From Diaphorobacter sp. HDW4A (GTDB lineage: Bacteria; Pseudomonadota; Gammaproteobacteria; Burkholderiales; Burkholderiaceae_C): 64,000 bases of DNA. Positions 37,501-46,100 of this stretch are shown here, one piece after another. Position numbers and translations under genes: made by a program. The first letter of the stretch is position 1. Every line of letters begins with the position of its first letter. The notes beneath the pieces were generated by a model, which worked only from the letters and a program-made list of their open reading frames with translations, was not told the origin of the DNA and made no database searches. The stretch covers positions 3,162,001-3,226,000 of the forward strand of contig NZ_CP049910.1 of NCBI RefSeq assembly GCF_011305995.1, in the 5' to 3' direction.

Positions 37501-39105
37501 ACGGATCCGTCCTCTCTGTTTGAGAACCGGCAATACAACACCGCCGGTCAGCTCATCCACAGCGGCCTGCTGGATCTCACCTGGGATGCCGCCGGGCGCG
37601 TGACCGCCATTGCACAGAGTCACATGATTCCGGGCAGCGGCAGCGATCCCGCGCAGCGCGGCATGGTCTCCAGCAGTTTCAACTACAACGCGACTGGCAA
37701 CCTCACGGCGAGCGCCCATGCGTTGATGGTCACGCCCGCCGTCACGCTCCCCGCAGGTGTCACTTTGCCTGATGTAGTTGGCTATACCAGCCTTGGATAC
37801 AGCTACGATGCCAATGGCAATCGCACGAGCGGCGCGTTTGCAAAGAACATCGGTGGCAACTCGCCAACAATGATTTCGCGCACGTATGTAAGTACCGCAG
37901 GAACCAACCGTTTGGCCAGCGTGACCAGCACGAGCAGCGCTGGCGGAACGATCCCCGCCAAGACCTACGAGTACGATGCCAGCGGCTCGCTCACCAGCGC
38001 CGCAGGCCAGTACCTGCACTACGGCCCCAATGGCCGGGTCGCCAAGCTGACCGGCACCACCAGCAGCATCGACCCGCTGGCAGTGAGTTATGTGTACAAC
38101 AGCTCCAGCCAGCGCGTGCTCAAGACCGATGCGCGCACAGCAGGGGCATCAGTCTCCGAGCATGCGTTCTACTCGGACGACGATGGCACCAGCCCGCTGG
38201 GCTTCTACAGCAGCCAGCGCAGCAGCAACTCGGCCGCGCCCGCCGGAGAGAACGATTCAACCGAGCTTCTATACCTGCCCACCGCCAACGGCCTGATACC
38301 CATAGCCGCGCAGATCAACGGACGGATCTATGCGATTGACACGGACCACCTGAACACGCCCCGCCGCCTGACCAACGCCGACGGCCAGGTCGCATGGCAA
38401 TGGCTGATCACCGGCTTCGGCGAAGTCACGCCGACCACCGGAGCAACTGGCTACCTGCAGCCTGGCAGCACCGCTACCGCCCCGAGCTATGCGCCCGCCG
38501 TGACGTTCAACCTGCGGTATCCCGGACAGCAGTGGGATCAGGAAACCGGACTCGCCTACAACATCAATCGGTACTACGATGCGAGCAGTGGGCGGTACAT
38601 TCAGGCTGATCCGATTGGGCTGGATGGGGGGTGGAATCGGTTTGCCTATGTGGGGTCTAATCCACTGAATTCTGTGGACCCGATGGGACTTGCAACGAGA
38701 GAGCAGATAGACACAGCCATTCAATTATTGCAAGGCTCGTTTCCTGAAATCCTAAGAAGGCCTAATTCTGTAACAGGGGTTCCCAGCTTGTCAGGTACTT
38801 TGGGGCAACTCTTGGCTGGCAGAACTGACTTAAGCGGGAATATTAAATATAACGCGGACTTATATGGCCCGGATGGGGTGTCAGTGCCAGACTGCAAGAT
38901 AGATGATTTTCTTCAGACAATGGCCCATGAAATGCAGCATCTAAATGAAAGCTGGTATGACCGGATTGGGTTAAGCACTGGGGAATTGCTTCATCGCATT
39001 TCACCAAAATACCCTAGCATTGAGGATATTATTGATCACAATGCTGATTTAATGTACGGATCCACCATTAACAAATTCAAAAGAAGCACCAATGGGAAAA
39101 GATAA
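34579..39105 (+). CDS. Secreted Rhs polymorphic toxin with zinc-metallopeptidase-like tip
   Basis: A 1508-residue Rhs protein. The signal peptide (about 1-26, ending LTSQA) is followed by a Cys-containing N-terminal domain, a DUF6531-like block near 160-210 and YD repeats; the core ends at DPIGLDGG to VDPMGL (about 1343-1371). The tip of about 137 residues contains MAHEMQHLNESW, an HExxH motif with His1450, Glu1451 and His1454, typical of zincin peptidases. The core is nearly identical to that of the first Rhs gene but both ends differ. The Shine-Dalgarno sequence is weak. Protease activity of the tip is inferred from the motif only. Confidence 0.92.
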   Translation: MQNRRIKVLNFLIGLILSITSLTSQAFFLGEKTHWWLQYSADIYSEIHASPEGACADIFGKLVAAGRLATYPPYGPYRHQVGTNGPDNYICYFLSTKDEGIPTSNWLGIGPAYTCPENTKERLTTGNCECQDGFKEIRNQCIIPRASNMCEMGSLFGNPISPSFGEKLRFESDIFDSSPHGLTFDRYYRSYSGGSPEGGAKHLGKGWSHNHHMKLIKYFKKTYPKVAISNQQGELVEFTPTNNGKWEPTNVNVADTLIHSVDTWTFRPQKSDTSYVFTEDGILRKKIERNNWITEYDYESTDPSKIATIKNNFGKQLTFSYIGDRISSIEDQAGKFTQYTYSLDSKKNLLSVIYPDGSEKIYIYNDLDLLIGIIDETGVEWGKFAYDSNKRAIKTELPNGIESYSITYSQNGFTSVKDPLGTVRQFAYNTTMDGRIQSTSASLPSADGSNSIKRQTTNYYGILSNQEDFLGRSTALSWNDRSLLTQIYEDNIRSTTIEWHHEFNIPTKIKTGSIENAFTYDISGRLLSHSFGGPAPAPQSTSRWEYNADGLVERYYDPAQYITKYTYDSAGNNTSTSNPLGQVTSSTYDAYGAITSTTTPSNILTAIQYTPRGKITKANVGGLVSDFLYSPTNLLHTSTFYNGHKIQYQYDDAHRLVGWSDNRGYTAQYTLDAMGNRINESIKDANQIEYWKLTKSINNLNRVSSITIGDIYNDIPSQTITQTYDLNGDLQQVKAGGTQTTFVRDGIRRIKSLTNSSNAVATITRNEGDHVTKATDFKGIATNYSRDIFGNATQELTPDAGTTNSLFDIRGLATSTTDATGRTIGIEHDALGRTTKLSYNDNTTSLLKYDLTGTTYNTTDAPNASIGSLSEVQDPGVTTQYQRDALSRIVRKTQTLTGGETRSTSYTYVPAGQGGAGSLQSITYPSGKTLTYSYDSTGLITGLTWNGAPLVSALQWSPLGVPTVWTWPGIKMSPTDPSSLFENRQYNTAGQLIHSGLLDLTWDAAGRVTAIAQSHMIPGSGSDPAQRGMVSSSFNYNATGNLTASAHALMVTPAVTLPAGVTLPDVVGYTSLGYSYDANGNRTSGAFAKNIGGNSPTMISRTYVSTAGTNRLASVTSTSSAGGTIPAKTYEYDASGSLTSAAGQYLHYGPNGRVAKLTGTTSSIDPLAVSYVYNSSSQRVLKTDARTAGASVSEHAFYSDDDGTSPLGFYSSQRSSNSAAPAGENDSTELLYLPTANGLIPIAAQINGRIYAIDTDHLNTPRRLTNADGQVAWQWLITGFGEVTPTTGATGYLQPGSTATAPSYAPAVTFNLRYPGQQWDQETGLAYNINRYYDASSGRYIQADPIGLDGGWNRFAYVGSNPLNSVDPMGLATREQIDTAIQLLQGSFPEILRRPNSVTGVPSLSGTLGQLLAGRTDLSGNIKYNADLYGPDGVSVPDCKIDDFLQTMAHEMQHLNESWYDRIGLSTGELLHRISPKYPSIEDIIDHNADLMYGSTINKFKRSTNGKR
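37062..38670 (+). repeat. Rhs core shared with the first Rhs gene (copy 2)
   Basis: Second copy of the 1.6-kb near-identical core (first copy about 29539-31150). It could serve as a recombination site that swaps N-terminal and tip regions between the two toxins or that deletes the DNA between them. Confidence 0.85.
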
Positions 39106-39208
39106 AAATCCAAAATCTAGGTATTTGAAGACATTTTTTTCGTGCTTGGCAATCTTGGCTATCGTGTTGGGATTTTTAATTTTTGGAGATTTCAGTCGAG
39201 GTATATAG
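39092..39208 (+). CDS. Short membrane protein, candidate immunity gene of the second Rhs toxin
   Basis: A 38-residue frame whose ATG lies 14 bp inside the end of the Rhs gene. It reads MGKDKNPKSRYLKT, then a hydrophobic helix FFSCLAILAIVLGFLIF, then GDFSRGI and stop. The position is that of an Rhs immunity gene. The stop is formed exactly where similarity to another Rhs tip begins (GGTATATAG then TTTGCCTATG), so the original gene may have been cut short by recombination. If real, a membrane-bound inhibitor facing the peptidase tip is the simplest idea. Confidence 0.5.
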   Translation: MGKDKNPKSRYLKTFFSCLAILAIVLGFLIFGDFSRGI

Positions 39209-39681
39209 TTTGCCTATGTCGAGGGCAATCCGCTAAAGTACACCGATCCACAAGGACTTCAGCCGACAATGTCCTTGTGTTTTGGCGGCCCAATTCCCTG
39301 TGCTATAGGCGTTGGAGCAACGGCCGCCACTATCGGCTGGGGAGTATGGTCAACTAACCACAATTTACCTGCCCCAACCGGAGACTACAGTCCATGGTCA
39401 CCCGATCCTCTTGAAAACGGAAAGTTTATTAATGATCGTGACGCAGTCAAAGATCTAGATGTGAGACCACCGCCTTATCAATATCCTAACGATCCCAATT
39501 GCGATGAAATAAAAAAAGAATTGAACATTATAATCGCGCCATTACTGTCAGAAAGCTCCTAACACAAAGATGGTACAGCGGCATGCTTAATGCGGGACAC
39601 GCGAAGAGAATAGAAATACTAGAGAAAGAAAGAGATGAACTTCAACGTCGTCTCGACAGAGGAGATTGCAAGCCATGCTAA
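39209..39681 (+). pseudogene. Orphan Rhs tip (toxin C terminus) with frameshift in an A7 run
   Basis: The frame begins inside an Rhs core end: FAYVEGNPLKYTDPQGLQ, followed by a new tip (TMSLCFGGPIPC to NCDEIKK). The run of seven A at 39511-39517 puts it out of frame and it stops at 39562. Adding one A restores RIEHYNRAITVRKLLTQRWY and a Glu/Arg-rich tail to a stop at 39679-39681, which overlaps the ATG of the next gene. It has no start of its own and is a displaced tip of the kind that can recombine onto a full-length Rhs gene. The toxic activity is unknown. Confidence 0.75.
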
Positions 39682-40013
39682 CCAAGCTTAAAAAATTGGA
39701 ACAATATTGGTGGCCTCTAACGGATGATAACGGCCTAGACATACCACTAACCGAAATCACTCAGAAGAATGTATTTGGGGAAATGCCTATTCACATTGCA
39801 GCTTGGAAAGGCACCCCAGAGGATATTACCTCGCTGATAAGTGGCGGCGCCAATATAGAAGAGATCGGCGAGTATGGAATGACTCCGCTTCATTACGCAT
39901 ACATGGGAAAAAAGACAGCCAATGTCGAGCTATTAATTGAACTGGGTGCCAACCGGCTTGCAAAATGCGAAATGGGGTTAATGCCGCATGAGCGACATGA
40001 GAATGAAAAATAG
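39675..40013 (+). CDS. Ankyrin-repeat immunity-like protein
   Basis: A 112-residue protein with two to three ankyrin repeats (GEMPIHIAAWKG near 34-45 and GMTPLHYAYMGKK near 67-79). The ATG overlaps the stop of the restored orphan toxin frame. Ankyrin proteins are frequent immunity partners of Rhs tips. The AT-rich composition matches the orphan tip. It would protect against that tip, or be a relic if the toxin is dead. Confidence 0.7.
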   Translation: MLTKLKKLEQYWWPLTDDNGLDIPLTEITQKNVFGEMPIHIAAWKGTPEDITSLISGGANIEEIGEYGMTPLHYAYMGKKTANVELLIELGANRLAKCEMGLMPHERHENEK

Positions 40014-40041
40014 CCCGCTTGAACAGGCACATTTTGAATAA

Positions 40042-40094
40042 AAAGCCACCTGCAACCCCATGCCAGCCGTGACGGCTGGGGTTCAGGTGGCTTT
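40042..40094. terminator. Bidirectional hairpin terminator, copy 2
   Basis: Arms AAAGCCACCT (40042-40051) and AGGTGGCTTT (40085-40094) with inner paired segments, almost the same as 32153-32206. It separates the plus-strand Rhs cargo from the minus-strand phage late operon. Confidence 0.85.
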
Positions 40095-40149
40095 GTCATT
40101 GGTGCCAGCGTTGTGTACTCGCTACGAACAGTGCTGAGTCAACATCGCC

Positions 40150-43100
40150 TCAATCGCCAGTCGCAAACCTCCCCTGCTCCAGCACATCACGCCGCTTCTT
40201 CGGCAGATACACGCCATCTTCCGCCTCGCGGATCCGCTTCTGGCGGGCGTGCACGCTCTGCGCCAACTGCATCGGCAGGATCCTGCGATTCGGGTTCTTC
40301 TCGTTGAACTTGGCAATGGCCGCGCGAGCATCGGCCTTGCCTTCGTCGTCCTTGGACATAACCGCCATGGCGAACTGCTCCACGAGCGCGCTGCGCCGCG
40401 CCTGCAGCGCCTTGTCGTGGCCGACGATGGCGGATTTGCCCTCGTAGGCATTGCGCACGTCGGAGGGGGAGAACCCGGCGGCTTGGCCAAGCAATGACGC
40501 CGCATCCACTTCGTCCTGAATCACGATGCCGCTCTTGTCCTTCACGCCCTCGGTGCCGTAGCGGAACGCCTTGAGTGGGCCGCGCAGCACGGTCGGTGCC
40601 ATGGTTTCGAGTCCTCGCGCGTAGCGGCCCTCGCCCATCTCCTGCAGACCCTTCAACGCGTTCACGCCGATGGCCGCCACCGGGCCGAGTGCGGCGGTCA
40701 TCGCAGCTTCGCCCAGGCGCTGACCTTCGAGGCCTTCCTGCACGTCGGGGAAGATGAGCTTGTCGAGGCCCACGCGGCCGGAGATGTCCCATGGGGTCAG
40801 GCGTGAAAGACCATGAGCCAGCACCTCGGCAGGCTTCTGCCCGAAGGTGTCGGCCAGCAGGTTCTGCAGCGCGACCTGCGCATCCCATGGCTCATCGTCG
40901 TCACCGCCGAGCATCGATGCCGCGGCGAGCAGCGTGGTGACCATGGGAAGGCCGAGCACACCGGCCGCCATAGCGTGCGTGGTGAGCAGGCCGGCCAGCG
41001 TCTTGCGAGCGACCGCGCGATCCTCTGGAGACGCACCTTTGAGCGCCTGGTGGGCGCTGCGCGCGAAGGTATAGACCATGTTCTGGCTGTACTGCTTGAA
41101 CAGCAGCAGCACCTTCTGCCAGTTGCCCTGCATGAAGCGCGGGCGGTTGTTGGCGCTGTAGTCGAAGTGGCCGTCGTAGGTGGCTTGCACGGCATCGGCA
41201 TAGGCCTGCTTCTGATCAGCACCAGCCTCGCGCGCCAGCCGGTACGCCGCGATGAACGTCACTTGCCGGTTGAACTTTTCGGCGTGGTGGAACATGGCAC
41301 TGGCCACACGCATCACTGGCGCCAGCTTGTGCGACACGTTGCGGTCCTCGCCCTGCGCGATGCCGGCCAGATCGTGCGCCATAGTCACATCGACCACGCC
41401 CGAGCGCACGGCTTCGTCGAAGGCTGCACGCTCATCGGGGTTCAGTGCGCCCGTGATGTCGTTCTTGCCGCGTGCGGTCTCCTGACTGGCTTTCAACAAC
41501 GCAGCGCTGGACTTGCCGAATCCCCAGCGCGCTCCCATCACCGGGTAGGCCACGAGCGCCGTCTGCGTCAGGTTGACCATGGCCGATGCAGGCGACAGGC
41601 CCAGATGGAAGATGAAGCCGAGGCTGGTGAGGAAGGTAGACACGGCGCTCGACTTCGGGTTCATCGCCGCATCGTGGCGCTTGACTATCTCGTCGACCAC
41701 ATGCTGACCCTTCACGGAATCGAAAGATGTGTCATGCGCGGAGCCGTCCACGCGTTCCTGCATGTCGCCGAGCTGTTCCTGCAGTTGGTCACCGTAGCGC
41801 AGCTTGGCCAAGTAGCTGGCGCCGTGGAACACGTTCTGCGCGAAGGCGCGACGTGCGTCCTGGCTGAAGCCCGCCGTGCCCTTGCGGTGCATGCCGTGCT
41901 TCGCCCAAGACAGATCGGGGAGCGACGAAAGGTAGAGCTGGCCCAGCGCGTCCTCGAGCTCGGCGCGTTGCTTGCCATCCATGCCCTGCTTGTCCAGCAC
42001 GCCGTAGAGTTGCTCCATGAAGCCACGGCCCACGGTGTCGCGATCGGCAACGAAGTCTTTGGACTTGAGGACCTTGCCCACGTTGAAGCCCTGTGCGGCC
42101 GGGAAATTCACCAGCATCTGCCGGCGCATCTCATCCGCCTCCGACATGCTTTCCGCGCGGCTCACGTTGGACACCTTGCCCTCGGCATCCTTGACCACCA
42201 CCAGGTATTGGCCAAAGCGGGCAAGCGGAAAATACACACCCTTGATGTGCCCGAAGAACTCGTTGTCCATGCGCTTGAGCATCTCCGCCCTTCGCTCGCT
42301 GCTCATCTCGGCTCGCTCGATGCGCTCCTTGATGGCGTTGCGCATGTCGCGCATGTGCTTGCGGTAGGTGTCACGGGCCCGGGTGTAAATGTCCTTGGCC
42401 TCGGGCGAGAGCGAATTGAAGCGGCGGTGCAGATCCCCGTAGCGCACGGCGTTGTCGCCCTGCTGGTACTCGCGCGTGGGGTCCATCTGCGCGAGGGTGG
42501 AGTCGTGCATGAGCTCGGCCAGCGCGCGCTCGTCCTTGAGCTTGCCCCACTCGGTAGCAAGCTGATCCGCACCAGCACCCGCCTCGTTCTTGTCGGCATC
42601 CATGCGCGCCATGAGATCGCTGTAGGTGCGCAGTTCAGGCAGCATGTCGCCATACACGTCCACCAGTTGGCGGCGTCCCAGCATCTGCAGTCCAAGATGG
42701 CGCAGATCGGCGGCCTTGAACCCGGCCTGCTTCTTGATGTTGGTGACGGTGACCGACTTGAGCATGTCGCCCACGCGCTGGGCGGCGGGCGTGTCGTCGG
42801 CCGAGCGGCTGAACCTTACGTCGTCGTCGCCTGTTTGCTCTTGGCCAGAATGGCTTTGATCCTGACGCTCGCGTCCGCGTCGTCCTTCTTCAGCGATTCG
42901 ATCTCGGAGTCGCTGAGACGGTTCGTATCGCGCCAGATAGCGGGCCTCCGACTCGGTGAGCGCGTCGAAGCCGTAGCCGGTAGCGGCGCGGAATTCGTGT
43001 TCGAGGTCACCATGTTTTTGTCGAAGTGAGGAAAGGATTTCAGATGAGGGCTGAATTTTCGCACTGTACTGTTTACCGGTCAACGCAACCACGCCAGTGA

Positions 43101-46100
43101 CCGTGCCACCGCCCTCGCGAATGTGGCTGGCCAGCGCGGCGAAAGTGCCACCCTGAGTCAACGTGTCGTCCACAAGCAGGTAGTCTCCGGGCGCAACTGT
43201 GCCAGCGAAGTCAACGGGCGCGAAGATGCGATCCAGCCCATCCAGACCCGTGCGGTGCGCGCGATTGGCCTGCACGATGCCGCTGGCTGTTTCGAGTCCC
43301 AGACGCTGGGCCAAGACCTCTGCCGCAGCACGCGGGATCTTGTTGCGGCCGGCTGACTCTTCCGCCGCCACCGGCACCACGAGTGGCCGAGCATCGCCGA
43401 TCGCTGCCCTCACCTTCGCAACAACATCGGGCGTGACCAGATCCTGTGCGAGGCGAACGGCCGCTTCAACGTCGCCCGCCTTCGCCGCCGCGTAGTCGGG
43501 ATGCTTCGAGGCTGCGCCCAGTGCGTCGCCAATGATGGCGTCTGGAAGTTCGGTGGGCATGGAGTCGGATCGACTGAATGAAGTCTCCAGACTACCATTT
43601 GCTCCAGCACCTCCCCGAATCACCCACTCGCGCGCGGGCAAGATGTAGCTGCGAATGATCTCGCCGTCGGTCAGTTCCAGGTTCTTGAAACCGGGAACGT
43701 TCTCGCGCAGCCAGGTACGGATGGCGGCCACCGCGCGGCGCACGAATCCCATCTCCGGATGCGTCTCGGCCAAGTTGGCCAACACCTCTTCGGCCGCGGC
43801 CCGGCGGTCGAGCCTGTTCACGCCGCGCAGGCCGTACTCCTTGATCTTGGCGTCCACCTCGGGTTTGCGCATGTTGGCCACCTGGTTGAGGATGGTGTCC
43901 AACTCCTTGCCAAAGCGACCACGCAAACCGTGGTGGCCGAGCACCTCATGGAACAGCACGCGCGCGGCATCCTGCGGCGAGTTCAGGCGCGATGCCATCA
44001 AGTAGGTCTTGCCGCGATAGTAGAAGCCCTCGGGCGCACCGCGCGCGCCGCCGCTGCGCTGCTTGAGGTCCGCACGGCGGGCGCTCTCGGGCACCACGGG
44101 ATCCTGCATGTCGAACGCCACAACCACATCGGCATTGCCGCCCCACGCTGCACGGATGGCATTCACTGTCTGCTCCACTGAGCGAATGGCCTGCATGCGC
44201 GCCTCGGGCGAGAAGGTACTGGTGCTGCTGCCAGTGCGACGGAACGGTATGTCCTCGAAAAAATCATCGGCCTTGGTCCCGGCCGTGTTCCCAGACGAGG
44301 GGTTAGATTTCAGATCCGACCCTTGCGCCACGGGCTGCACCTTTGCTGGTGCTGCCGGAGCTACAGCGGAAGCACGTTCGCCGGAGCCAATTGCATCAGG
44401 TACACCTTGTCGCACAGCGGCGCGAGGCTCAGCGGAATCGACCCGTTGTCGAGTGCCGACAGCAGGAGCCGGGCTTGCATCCGGCCGACCTGCCCCGTCT
44501 TGCGCAGCACTGCCAGCGCCTTGCGAGCGTTCATCTCGCAGCCGTAGATTTCGTGGGGTGACATCATTTGGTTGTCCTCGTTCTGCTTCGGCCTGAGCCG
44601 CATCCGCCGCGTCGATCTCGGCGACGATCTGCGACACGCGCTTGCCGCGCGGGTTCAGTCCGAGATCACGCGCCACCATGCCCGCCTGAATGGCGTTCGT
44701 GCGCCATGTCGGATGGCGTGGCGAATAGACCTCCGGCATGGGCTGCGCGCCGCGGGCGTGGCCCATCTGGGCGGGTTTGACTTCGCGCGCCGTGACATCG
44801 ATGACGCGGCCATCTGCCTGCGGCACCGTGGCGGGCACCTGCGCTGGTTGCGCCTCGCGCACCGGAGAAATACGCGTGTGGTTGTCCATCCCGAGCGCCT
44901 CGCGCTGCGCGCGCTGCTGCTCCAGCGCAATGCGTTGATCGCGCCCTTCATTGACGCGCTGCATGACCTCTGCACGAGACTCGGCTCGAACGCCGTCGGC
45001 ACCGGCCAGCATGCGCCCCGTTGAGCTCGAGTCATGGGACAGCATGGCAGGGCCAGCGGACGGAACAGGTGCGCCATGCTCTGCCGTCAACCGCACGGAC
45101 GGCTGCACGTCGTAGCCGCGCCCACTGGGATGGAACACCACCGTGGCCGGGATACCAGCATCGATCGCACGATTGCGCAGGGCATGCGCCTCGTTCAGGC
45201 GAAGCGCCTGGCCAGGCTCCTTGCCGTCCGCAATCGCCAGTGCAGCGATCTGTTCGGCGAAGGGTGCGGGTGCTGGCGCCTGCACATCGGGCGCAAAATC
45301 AATCTCGTTGCCGAAGCGCTGCTGCTCGCTGGGCTGCAAGGACAGGGGTGCCTCTGGCGTTGACGTTGCATTGCGAGCATTCCAAAGTGCTTCCGGCGAG
45401 AACATGCCATGAAGAAACTCTGCGGCGGCTGCACGCTGCTGCGGTGGCAGCGCAGGGTTCTGAGCATCGTTGAGGCGCTGGCGCACTTGCTCCCGGTACT
45501 TTGGCGCCACGGCACTGTCGATCAGGTCCGCGTACGTGTTGACGTCAGGAAGATCAGGCTTGTGGGCATCAAACCCCTGCAGATCAGGCCTGCGAGCATC
45601 AAAGCCGCGCATCACACGGCCGCTGTCCATATCCTGTATGCCGGGCTCCACTGGCGCCGCCGCAGATGCAAGAGTGCGCGCCTCCCCTTCGCGGAAAGCA
45701 CGAACGCCAGCAGGCAGATCTTCGTTGCCCAAGTCCGCCTGCAGCATCTGGGCCTCGCGCTGCTGCTCTGGCGTCAGGCGATCAATGGCATCACCCAACA
45801 CATTGCGCGCATCGGGTACCACCGGTGCCGGAGTCTCTGGAACCAGCGACAGCTCTGCGGCCTGTGATGCCACCTTGGAGATCGGGCCATCGTTGGGATT
45901 GATTGCCGGAGTGGCTGCCGCGCTGCTGGTGGCCTCGGGCGTCGGACCGACATTCCCCGCCTGATCGGCGAAGAGCGTTGCGGGCGTCGAGTCGTCTGGT
46001 GCGACGGATGCATCAACGCCACCCTCCGCAACCACGGACACGCCATCACCTGCGACCGGAGCGGTATCAGCAGGCACCGCATTGGCAGGCAGTTGCTCGG

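Noticed and set aside
39511..39517. Programmed -1 ribosomal frameshift at the A7 run
   Set aside because: The run could slip, but the fragment has no start codon or visible stimulatory structure, so a simple indel in an orphan tip is more likely.
40813..43029. 738-codon plus-strand open frame
   Set aside because: It is the complement of the polyvalent gene, with shadow composition; the minus strand shows clear domain motifs.
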